This document shows positions 33,401 to 38,569 of a stretch of 38,569 nucleotides of DNA, one piece after another. Both the position numbers and the translations under genes were made by a program. This stretch comes from Candidatus Ornithomonoglobus intestinigallinarum (GTDB taxonomy: Bacteria > Bacillota > Clostridia > UBA1381). The first letter of the stretch is position 1; every line of letters begins with the position of its first letter. The stretch is from positions 1-38,569 of the forward strand of contig DVLU01000025.1 of the NCBI GenBank assembly GCA_018715365.1. Direction: 5' to 3'. The notes under the pieces were generated by a model, which was given only the letters and a program-made list of their open reading frames with translations, searched no databases and was not told the DNA's origin.

Positions 33401-34221
33401 TCGTTATCGGAGCTCCACGTTATGCTGAAGCTGTCGCTCAAAAACTCCGGCAGGTCTATCGTATCGCCGAAAATAAGCTGCCCGTCGTCTATCGAGTACG
33501 TATCGAGCATGGTTTCAAAATCGTCTGCCGTCAGCGCGCCGCCCATATCGGCCTGTATTTCGCTTTCGCTCAAAATCCCGTCATAGATTTTAAAATCATC
33601 GACCGTCCCCGCAAGGTAGCCGTCGCTCTCGTAATGCGATTTGCCTATATAGTTTGAAAATTCTCTGTAGTTATAAGAATCGGTGAAAGATTTGAGGTCG
33701 TTTGAAAGGTCTGTCTTTGTGTTCACAAGCCGTCCGTTTTCGTAAAGCGACATTGAGGTTTCATCGATCGTAACGGTATAATGCCGCCATTCATCGATCT
33801 TCGCGTTTTCGGCTGAATCCATCGTGGCTGTGCCGCCGTATGATTTGATCTCGGTCCTTGCTGCGCCGCCCGAATACGGCGCGAAAAAGAAGTTCAGACT
33901 GCTGTCGCGCCCGATATCGAACAGCCGCCCCCAAACGTTCAGCTTTGACGGCTTATACCATGCCGATATCGTCATGCTTTCCGAGCTTATCGCGTTCGGC
34001 AGCACCGCGCAGCCGTCAACGCCGTCAAGCACGAGCCCGTTCCCCGTTTTCCCTTCGCCGAGCTCCGCACCGCCGTGAAGCGAAACGCCCGTGCCGTCGA
34101 GCGTTTCAAAATCATAGCCGTACTTAAGCTCTGCCGATGTGCCGGCAAACGCCGACGGTGCGATTGAAGCGGCAATTGCCGCCGCCGCGGCAAAAGCCGT
34201 TATTCTTTTTGTGGTTTTCAT
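30484..34221 (-). CDS. Secreted multidomain alpha-L-arabinofuranosidase, GH51
   Basis: The 1245-residue protein should remove arabinose from arabinan side chains of pectin or from arabinoxylan. A signal peptide is clear, with cleavage after Ala26 (PSAFA). Then come a LamG/concanavalin-type domain (about 30-230), a small Ig-like module (about 245-325; ITWSSDNEDVIN), and the GH51 (beta/alpha)8 domain with its beta-sandwich. The probable acid/base is Glu713 (GNEQ) and the nucleophile Glu801 (FLGEYASKG); FLRFPGGCAVEG is typical. A second LamG-like domain (VIYSGFDGSWTAQNGSW, GFLIGAAL) is inserted before the C-terminal beta-sandwich. No sortase motif, SLH or dockerin is seen. GGAGGAGAG precedes the ATG. 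Confidence 0.92.
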   Translation of the reverse strand: MKTTKRITAFAAAAAIAASIAPSAFAGTSAELKYGYDFETLDGTGVSLHGGAELGEGKTGNGLVLDGVDGCAVLPNAISSESMTISAWYKPSKLNVWGRLFDIGRDSSLNFFFAPYSGGAARTEIKSYGGTATMDSAENAKIDEWRHYTVTIDETSMSLYENGRLVNTKTDLSNDLKSFTDSYNYREFSNYIGKSHYESDGYLAGTVDDFKIYDGILSESEIQADMGGALTADDFETMLDTYSIDDGQLIFGDTIDLPEFLSDSFSITWSSDNEDVINTETGAVTPREEQTAVTLTATAESINENTEPGSAWYSRSSTREYTVYVPGTGETPYTITADASDRSKPVSDTMWGLFFEDINSSADGGLYAELVRNRSFEMSDPLDSWIKCNSQLTDENDGVTVNTESPIHENNPTYITLLSTSEDTEAYGNSGAVANGGFLQNMYVEGGKKYDFSAYVRGKGALRVTIGSKPIWANDCGLADEEPHGITEKNGEYINCTEVLSFDTNGEWQKISTVLTPSRTESGVCLVLNRLHGEEGNLDIDMVSLMPQDTYKGHGLRKDMMEALEALHPSFLRFPGGCAVEGETMETAWNWKDTIGDPAERKEMINIWNPSAAEEYQMTYGLGFYEYFQMCEDLDMEPVPILNCGMACQVRAAGNTDEEHLVPLDELEPYIQDALDLIEFANGTDTNSEWARKRIEMGHEEPFGLKYIGIGNEQYGEIYFERYKLFAEAIHEKYPDIKLITTSGTASSGGSNNLAWNWANENTELADLMDEHYYESADWFREHAYRYDNYRRGGTDVFLGEYASKGNTWYNALSEAAFMTGLERNADVVKMASYAPMFAKYGNTQWTAANMIWFNNSELVLTPNYYVQSLFSNNRGDYSLDTDVALAGSEADNGLKGGVAVGTWKTQADFADIEITASDGEVIYSGFDGSWTAQNGSWSQNPDGSVTQITEEENCLYYIEDEDLSDYTVTLKARKTGGNEGFLIGAALEDGKNMYWANLGGWSNTASKMQQVVNGSAVTLENTAEQNYSSEITINTGEWYDIRIEVSGNSVSAYVNGELACSYTKPKDYGPVYSSSVYDTETGDIIIKTANTHNADVPVKFKVENTLSLGAEAALTVMRGADTDENSLQNKNKIVPEESVVNINAAQSENGAEFTYTLPANSFTVLRIPSVQGEISMDGGRLTGTAAGNGAHALIAVCYDANGTLSGVYGTEKAAGALTLDVPESYDKIKAYMIDENNNIIAALQ

Positions 34222-34256
34222 GCTGTCTCTCCTCCGTTTTAAAATTTCTTGTTTTA

Positions 34257-34262
34257 ATTATA
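34257..34262 (-). promoter_or_regulatory. -10 box of the GH51 gene
   Basis: A perfect TATAAT is read on the minus strand about 36 bases upstream of the start codon. The -35 region at 17-base spacing is TTTAAT-like and weak, so an activator may be needed. Confidence 0.45.
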
Positions 34263-34356
34263 TCATAAAAAAACGGTAAATTAAAGCAAAATATCGGTGC
34301 ATATTTAACAAAATAATGGACTTCCGCCTATTCGACAAAACCTCCGCAATTTCACG

Positions 34357-34386
34357 GAAGGATTTTAAAGGTAATTTATGGAAATA
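34357..34386 (+). promoter_or_regulatory. Sigma-H-type promoter of the spoIIA operon
   Basis: GAAGGATTT (34357-34365) fits the sigma-H -35 consensus RNAGGAWWW at every position. ATGGAAATA (34378-34386) fits the -10 consensus RNNGAATWW with one mismatch, and the spacer is 12 bases as expected. In Bacillus the spoIIA operon is transcribed by sigma H. The leader to spoIIAA is about 105 bases and contains two strong hairpins. Confidence 0.6.
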
Positions 34387-34405
34387 TATAAACAACCGCC
34401 GCAAA

Positions 34406-34466
34406 CAAAAAAACCCCCGCGGCAGCCGCCGGGGGTTCCAAAGGGGGCGGAGCCCCCTTTGAGAAA
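34406..34466 (-). terminator. Tandem hairpins in the spoIIA leader; minus-strand terminator plus repeat tail
   Basis: A hairpin at about 34412-34435 (AACCCCC pairing with GGGGGTT, with an inner CGGC/GCCG) is followed on the minus strand by seven T, so it is a good terminator for antisense transcription. Directly after it (34439-34466) comes the hairpin AAGGGGGCGGAGCCCCCTT with the tail TTTGAGAAA, also found at 955-979 and inverted at 38390-38412. On the plus strand neither hairpin has a T run. Confidence 0.7.
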
Positions 34467-34498
34467 AAGAAAAGAACCAAACAAGGAGGAAAAAAACA

Positions 34499-34840
34499 AT
34501 GCAGCTATCTATGATCCCCAACCGCAGCCTGCTTGTCGCGCACCTGTCGGGCGAGCTCGACCACCACATCACGGGCGAGCTGCGCGAAGCAATAGACCGC
34601 GAACTGATGCGCAGGGGCGTGAGAAATCTTGCGTTTGACCTTACGCAAATGAGCTTTATGGATTCATCCGGACTGGGACTTATAATGGGAAGGTTCAAAA
34701 AGGTGTCGGCAATAGGCGGCCGCCTTATCGTGTACGGAATGAACGGAAACATAAAACGCATATTTAATATGTGCGGCATGGAAAAGCTTGTTATTGTGGC
34801 GGACAGCCTTAACGAGGGCATGGAGGAACTGGACAAATGA
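34499..34840 (+). CDS. spoIIAA: Anti-sigma F factor antagonist
   Basis: The 113-residue STAS-domain protein frees sigma F in the forespore by binding SpoIIAB when it is not phosphorylated. The phosphorylation site is the serine pair 56-57 in FMDSSGLGLIMG, the position of Ser58 in Bacillus. Length is typical (about 115). AAGGAGG lies upstream of the ATG. It begins the three-gene operon with spoIIAB 14 bases downstream. Confidence 0.95.
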   Translation: MQLSMIPNRSLLVAHLSGELDHHITGELREAIDRELMRRGVRNLAFDLTQMSFMDSSGLGLIMGRFKKVSAIGGRLIVYGMNGNIKRIFNMCGMEKLVIVADSLNEGMEELDK

Positions 34841-34854
34841 ATAAGGAGAAAAAC

Positions 34855-35289
34855 ATGGAGATTATAAACAAAATGAAGCTTGAATTCCCGAGCCGTTCCG
34901 ATAACGAGCGGTTTGCGCGCACCGTTGCGGCGTCGTTTGTGCTTGAGCTTGACCCGACGATAGACGAGCTTTCGGAGCTTAAAACGGCAGTGTCCGAAGC
35001 CGTAACAAACGCCGTGCTCCACGGCTACGACGGCGGCGAGGGCATAATAACGCTCGAGGGCGAGCTCACAAAAAACGCCGTCACGTTCACCGTAACGGAC
35101 AGCGGCAGGGGGATAGAGGACATAGCAAAAGCGCGCGAGCCGCTATACACCGGCAAGCCCGAAGCCGAACGCTCCGGCATGGGCTTTACGATCATGGAAG
35201 CGTTTACCGATTCGCTTGCGGTTGAAAGCGCGCCCGGCAGGGGCACCCGCGTTACTATGACAAAAATCATGGAGGCCGCCGATGAGTGA
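34855..35289 (+). CDS. spoIIAB: Anti-sigma F factor, serine kinase
   Basis: The protein (144 residues from the ATG at 34855) holds sigma F inactive and phosphorylates SpoIIAA. It has the GHKL ATP-binding boxes: AVSEAVTNAVLHGYDGG (N box), VTDSGRGIED (G1) and ERSGMGFTIMEAF (G2). An ATG at 34837 overlapping the spoIIAA stop would add six residues, but AAGGAG lies eight bases before 34855 and the family length favours the shorter form. The end overlaps sigF by eight bases, so production is coupled. Confidence 0.95.
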   Translation: MEIINKMKLEFPSRSDNERFARTVAASFVLELDPTIDELSELKTAVSEAVTNAVLHGYDGGEGIITLEGELTKNAVTFTVTDSGRGIEDIAKAREPLYTGKPEAERSGMGFTIMEAFTDSLAVESAPGRGTRVTMTKIMEAADE

Positions 35290-35998
35290 CAACGACGCGC
35301 TTATAGAGCGTGTGCGCGGCGGCGATATGGCAGCGCGCAACAAAATGGTTGAGGAAAACATGGGTCTTGTCCACAGCGTTGCAAAACGCTTTGCGGGACG
35401 CGGCTGCGAAAAAGAGGACCTTATCCAAATAGGCGCGATAGGGCTTATAAAGGCGATAAATAAATTCGACCTGTCGTTTAACGTCCGTTTTTCAACGTAT
35501 GCCGTGCCGATGATAATGGGCGAAATACGCCGCTTTCTGCGCGATGACGGTCCGGTGAAGGTGAGCCGCGGCCTAAAAGAAGCGGCAATGAAGGGCAGGC
35601 GCGCAAGGGAACGCCTGCAAAAACAGCTTGACCGCGAACCGAGCATGAATGAAATCGCCGCGGAATGCGGAATAGACGCCGATATTCTGTTGGAGGCGTT
35701 CGACGCGTCGTCGCCGCCCGATTCTATCTACGAAAGCGTTTATTCAAAAGGCGGCAGGGATATTCGCCTTATGGATATGCTTGCCTCCGATGACTGCGAG
35801 GATGACGTTATAAATAAAGTGGTGATAGACGAGCTGATGAAGGAGCTTGACGAACGCGGCCGGAAAATAGTTGCGCTCAGATTCTTTAAAGGTAAAACGC
35901 AGGCCGAAACGGCAAAGGTGATCGGCGTTTCCCAGGTTCAGGTATCAAGGCTTGAAAAGAAAATAATAAAAGAGCTTAAGGAAAAATATGATAACTAA
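35282..35998 (+). CDS. sigF: Sporulation sigma factor F
   Basis: This 238-residue sigma-70 family protein is the first forespore-specific sigma factor. Region 2 contains NMGLVHSVAKRFAGRGCEKEDLIQIGAIGLIKAINKFD and FSTYAVPMIMGEIRRFLRDDG; region 3 is KEAAMKGRRARERLQKQL; region 4 has the helix-turn-helix KTQAETAKVIGVSQVQVSRLEKKI. Operon position after spoIIAA and spoIIAB distinguishes it from sigma G and sigma B. It overlaps spoIIAB by eight bases. Confidence 0.95.
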   Translation: MSDNDALIERVRGGDMAARNKMVEENMGLVHSVAKRFAGRGCEKEDLIQIGAIGLIKAINKFDLSFNVRFSTYAVPMIMGEIRRFLRDDGPVKVSRGLKEAAMKGRRARERLQKQLDREPSMNEIAAECGIDADILLEAFDASSPPDSIYESVYSKGGRDIRLMDMLASDDCEDDVINKVVIDELMKELDERGRKIVALRFFKGKTQAETAKVIGVSQVQVSRLEKKIIKELKEKYDN

Positions 35999-36029
35999 AC
36001 CGCGCCGCGGCGCAAAAACCGACGCGGCA

Positions 36030-36061
36030 AAAAAAGTGCGGGGGAACGCAAGTCCCCCCGC
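36030..36061 (-). terminator. Convergent terminator between sigF and the small peptide gene
   Basis: GCGGGGG (36038-36044) pairs with CCCCCGC (36055-36061). A T run is found on the minus strand (about 36029-36035), so termination is clearest for the peptide gene. For sigF only the hairpin and upstream short palindromes are available. Confidence 0.65.
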
Positions 36062-36115
36062 TTAAATCAAAGAAGCCGCCCGTCACGCGCGCCATGCGTG
36101 CCGGAAGGAAAGTAA

Positions 36116-36301
36116 TTATTCATTTATGGCAGACATCTTTTCCCAGTCTGTTGTGAACGTATTGCCGCTGATAACGCCCTGACCGGCAAGCTGATTGCCC
36201 ACAATTTCCTGTGCCGTTTTGCCGCTCAGGTCCGTAACAATATTTTCAACACTGAACGTCGCTATCGATATTGAAGGATTTTCGTATATCTTTTTCATCA
36301 T
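36116..36301 (-). CDS. 61-residue peptide translationally coupled to a secreted protein
   Basis: The peptide starts MMKKIYENPSISIATFSVEN and continues to IVTDLSGKTAQEIVG. The opening (MKK-Y-x-x-P followed by a short hydrophobic strand and F-x-x-E-x-I) resembles many small, mostly uncharacterised Clostridia peptides; this likeness is from memory and weak. The rest is polar with Gly and Asn, ending EKMSAINE. There is no signal peptide, cysteine or membrane helix. The ATG overlaps the stop of the upstream secreted-protein gene by four bases (ATGA), with GGAGG about nine bases before, so the two are made together. A precursor-peptide, chaperone or regulatory role is possible but unsupported. Confidence 0.65.
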   Translation of the reverse strand: MMKKIYENPSISIATFSVENIVTDLSGKTAQEIVGNQLAGQGVISGNTFTTDWEKMSAINE

Positions 36302-37785
36302 TCAGCCACCTCCGCAGGATTGATAATTGCCGTCGCCGTTGCAGTTTCATCGTTAAGACCGTTTATGATAAGCCCGAGCTTCAGTTCCGAATCTATATTA
36401 GATAGATTAAGATCATCAAATACTTGTGTTTTCTTTGTTGTATTGTCATTTGCCGGTGAAGTAACTTCCCACTGGATCGAAGTTACTTCAGCACCGGACG
36501 GAATGGTTGTAACAAAGCCTGTTGCGAATGTATTATCATAATCTTCTGTTCCTTCGCCTACCGTTGCCGTGCTTGTTGTAACCTCCGGCTCGGGCGCAAC
36601 CTGCTCAGTTGCGTGACATACAGAACATTCCTTTATGCCTTCAACCACATCGCCCCATGTGTGCCAGTCTGCTTGCTGGAGCTTTTCTTCAAGTGAAGTG
36701 GTATCAACCGTTACGCTAACACCCTCCATGCTTTCTATAGCATTTATAGCATCGACAAATTCTTGCGCAAGCTCTCTTTGTTCGTTGCAATTCATGCCGT
36801 AAAGCTGCAGACTTGTATTTTCCAAGTCGCTTGCCATTTTTTCGAGAATTTTTGTATCGTCATCTTCAAGCTTGTTAATAAGTTCTACATATTCGGCAAT
36901 ACGGTCTGTATTGTTTTCGTAGCAATTCAGAAGATACGGTATTGTTGTGTAGAAGGTGTAGGTGTTTAAAAGACCTATGCTGGCTGAATAATAGCCGTCT
37001 GCTTTGGGAATTGTAACACTGCCGGCGCTGCGGCTTGCAATAACACCATTAAATCCGCCCTGTTCTGTGATGGTTAATGAGCTGTTTTTGCATACTTCTA
37101 TATCTGCATAATTGCTTTCGCCGTTGTTGCAAGTTATATACAAACCTGATGCGGTTACATTTGCCGAATTACTGCCGCTCGAAGTGCCTATTTGAATGCA
37201 GCCTTTTGTGTCGCCTGTCGTTCGTTTGATTGCTACTTTGTTAAGCGTAATTTCTGCGCCACTCGTTGGCCCTGTTAATCGCAGCGGAACAAAATCTATG
37301 GCTTTTTTTACGGTAATGCCCAAAAAGCTTTCTTCCTCTCTTTGACCTGTCACCCCTGTCCCGTCAAGCGTAAGATCTTCTAATTTAAAGCTGCTTGCGG
37401 TTATCTCGAGTAAGTGCTTTGCGTTGTAATATTCACTAGAAGATTTCTCGCTATTTTGTAAAGGCGATATATAATCATTCACATTTGCCGGTTTAATTGT
37501 TGTTTTGCCAATTCCCTGTCCTTTTATTGTTACAGATGCGCTGGTGCTGTAGCCTGCATTAGGGCTGATTGCCACAACACCTTCGCCAATCTCAACCGTA
37601 CCGCCGTTACCGGCTGTGCTTATAGCCGAGCCGAGATCGGTACATGGTGTTTGTGTGCCGTCAGCCTTAATCGCCGTAATCGTCGCCGTTGTTCCGGCCG
37701 CATTTGCCGTAACCGCCAATGCGGACATCGCGCCGAACGCCATGCTCAGCGCAAGCGCCGACGCCAAAAGCCTTTTAGCTTTCAT
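36298..37785 (-). CDS. Secreted protein with right-handed beta-helix-like N-terminal part, function unknown
   Basis: The 495-residue protein has a clear signal peptide (MKAKRLLASALALSMAFGAM to about Ala30, TANA). Residues about 35-270 show the pattern of parallel beta-helix proteins: LGSAISTAGNGGTVEIGEG, VTIKGQGIGKTTIKP, SFKLEDLTLDGTGV, then repeated short strands. A helical stretch with many Glu/Asn follows (about 285-375). Next is a degenerate Cys-x-x-Cys module (WHTWGDVVEGIKECSVCHATEQ) common in Clostridia surface proteins, and a beta-rich C-terminal part of about 100 residues. No catalytic site, SLH, sortase or membrane anchor is seen. It is the first gene of a two-gene unit with the 61-residue peptide. 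By eye its base composition is less GC-biased than the metabolic genes. Confidence 0.8.
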   Translation of the reverse strand: MKAKRLLASALALSMAFGAMSALAVTANAAGTTATITAIKADGTQTPCTDLGSAISTAGNGGTVEIGEGVVAISPNAGYSTSASVTIKGQGIGKTTIKPANVNDYISPLQNSEKSSSEYYNAKHLLEITASSFKLEDLTLDGTGVTGQREEESFLGITVKKAIDFVPLRLTGPTSGAEITLNKVAIKRTTGDTKGCIQIGTSSGSNSANVTASGLYITCNNGESNYADIEVCKNSSLTITEQGGFNGVIASRSAGSVTIPKADGYYSASIGLLNTYTFYTTIPYLLNCYENNTDRIAEYVELINKLEDDDTKILEKMASDLENTSLQLYGMNCNEQRELAQEFVDAINAIESMEGVSVTVDTTSLEEKLQQADWHTWGDVVEGIKECSVCHATEQVAPEPEVTTSTATVGEGTEDYDNTFATGFVTTIPSGAEVTSIQWEVTSPANDNTTKKTQVFDDLNLSNIDSELKLGLIINGLNDETATATAIINPAEVAE

Positions 37786-37947
37786 AAAAAATTACCTCTC
37801 TTCTTCATTATTTTTTTCTGCCGCATTTCTCTGCGGCGCTCTCCTGTTTCCCTCGCCGCCGCGGGGAAGCGTGTATTTTGTCAAAAATAGTATTCCATCG
37901 CCGCCCTTCCCTTTGAACCCTGTGATTTCCTTTTCCTCAAATAAACT

Positions 37948-38063
37948 TATTTACTAAAACAATGCAAAACACGGTCACCGAAATTTCCTTGCAATGTCAA
38001 AGTTTATAAGTAAATATATTATAGCACGGTCAGAAACACATGTCAATAGTAAATATTTTTACT
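37948..38063 (-). promoter_or_regulatory. Promoter of the secreted-protein gene with repeated AGTAAATA boxes
   Basis: On the minus strand TTGACA (38041-38046) and TATAAT (38018-38023) form a perfect promoter with a 17-base spacer, giving a leader of about 225 bases. The octamer AGTAAATA occurs at 38009-38016 and 38048-38055 and inverted at 37948-37955. At 38048-38063 AGTAAA-TATT-TTTACT makes a dyad next to the -35 box. The divergent XRE gene is a plausible binder of these boxes. The leader itself (37786-38010) shows no riboswitch I recognise. Confidence 0.6.
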
Positions 38064-38139
38064 AAAATCATTTTGTTCGGCGCTTATATGGTAAAATTAC
38101 TGTACATACGGAAAAAATACAGGTCGGGTGTTATAATAT

Positions 38140-38376
38140 ATGAAACAATTAAATGCGGAGTATATAAAAAAGATAAGAGACCTTCGTGAGGATAACGACT
38201 TGACGCAGGAGGATGTTGCGCGGTATCTCGGAACGTCGCAGACGATGTATGCGCGGTATGAGCGCGGCGCAAACGAGCTGCCCGTGCGCCATTTGATAAA
38301 ATTATGTAGGCTTTACGGCGTATCCGCGGATTATATATTGGGACTTGTAAAAAAAGAAACACCGGCCGATGAATGA
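38140..38376 (+). CDS. Small XRE-family helix-turn-helix regulator
   Basis: The 78-residue protein is almost entirely one Cro/CI-type helix-turn-helix domain (IRDLREDNDLTQEDVARYLGTSQTMYARYERGANELPVRHLIKLCRLYGVSADYILGL), followed by about ten polar residues. Such proteins act as DNA-binding dimers. There is no sensor or peptidase domain. The ribosome binding site is weak (GGGTG at about 38126-38130). It is transcribed away from the secreted-protein gene, and the shared region contains repeated AGTAAATA boxes. No toxin or phage gene is nearby. Confidence 0.85.
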   Translation: MKQLNAEYIKKIRDLREDNDLTQEDVARYLGTSQTMYARYERGANELPVRHLIKLCRLYGVSADYILGLVKKETPADE

Positions 38377-38385
38377 TTGTTTTTT

Positions 38386-38569
38386 TCCTCAAAGGGGGCT
38401 CTGCCCCCTTTAGAACCCTCGCCCTGCCTTAATTTTCCGCGCCCGTCACCATTTGCTCCGAGCTGGTAACGCACGATGCGCGTTAAGGCTCTTCCGCAAA
38501 CGGATGACGTGCGCTCTTTAAGCGGCGCATATTTCCCCTTCCGAGGAATGTATGTGCAGCGTAACATCC
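38386..38569. repeat. Dispersed mosaic palindromic repeat, copy R3 (inverted, cut by window edge)
   Basis: It starts with the inverted tail hairpin AAAGGGGGCTCTGCCCCCTTT at 38391-38411. Module S is complete at 38439-38515 and is close to 141-217. Then comes the reverse complement of part of module Q (38516-38569), ending in CGTAACATCC at the window edge. Relative to Q, module S points the opposite way from copy R1. Confidence 0.8.

Noticed and set aside
34267..35022. 254-codon minus-strand open frame opposite spoIIAA and spoIIAB
   Set aside because: It is antisense to well-recognised spo genes, crosses a minus-strand terminator and has no recognisable domain.
37786..38017. Riboswitch in the long leader of the secreted-protein gene
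   Set aside because: No conserved core of a riboswitch class I know was found, and no clear terminator/antiterminator pair is visible.

Overview
The window looks like chromosome of an anaerobic, endospore-forming Clostridia species, probably a gut or rumen plant-fibre degrader. Evidence: a spoIIAA-spoIIAB-sigF operon and spoVT (sporulation), a three-gene NADH/ferredoxin-type [FeFe] hydrogenase, formate-tetrahydrofolate ligase, the LL-diaminopimelate aminotransferase route to lysine and cell wall, a minimal SufCB pair, and enzymes for pectin side chains and rhamnogalacturonan. Coding DNA is moderately GC-rich with many GCG/GCC/CCG codons, so long antisense open frames are common and were left out. 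No rRNA, tRNA, CRISPR array, transposase or phage gene was seen.

Layout. 1-1337: copies of a dispersed palindromic repeat flank a small four-helix membrane protein, followed by a candidate small RNA. 1338-3021: sufC-sufB. 3022-3224: a nested inverted repeat with a terminator between convergent genes. 3225-13518 (minus strand): a nitrogen cluster, transcribed glnA, ANTAR regulator, dapF, dapL, gltB, gltD. 13724-14608: lipid kinase. 14854-15390: spoVT behind a sigma-G-like promoter. 15663-19813: hydC-hydB-hydA. 19909-20553: PHP phosphoesterase. 20734-22119: citrate synthase, whose 3' end runs into a truncated BlaR1-type protease paired with a BlaI-type repressor (minus). 23597-27264 (minus): rhaM, fhs, a coiled-coil gene, coaD and rsmD. 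27505-34221 (minus): a PL11 rhamnogalacturonan lyase and a large secreted GH51 arabinofuranosidase. 34499-35998: spoIIAA-spoIIAB-sigF behind a sigma-H-like promoter. 36116-37785 (minus): a secreted beta-helix-like protein translationally coupled to a 61-residue peptide, divergent from a small XRE regulator. A third copy of the repeat closes the window.

How the genes fit together. Citrate synthase can supply 2-oxoglutarate, which GltBD and GlnA turn into glutamate and glutamine; DapL uses glutamate as amino donor and DapF completes meso-diaminopimelate. An ANTAR protein beside glnA suggests control by RNA antitermination, and glnA has a promoter-proximal hairpin followed by a T run. GH51 and PL11 would release arabinose and rhamnogalacturonan fragments, and RhaM handles rhamnose; the hydrogenase disposes of fermentation electrons. 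The least explained parts are the secreted-protein/peptide/XRE module at 36116-38376 and the mosaic palindromic repeat family.
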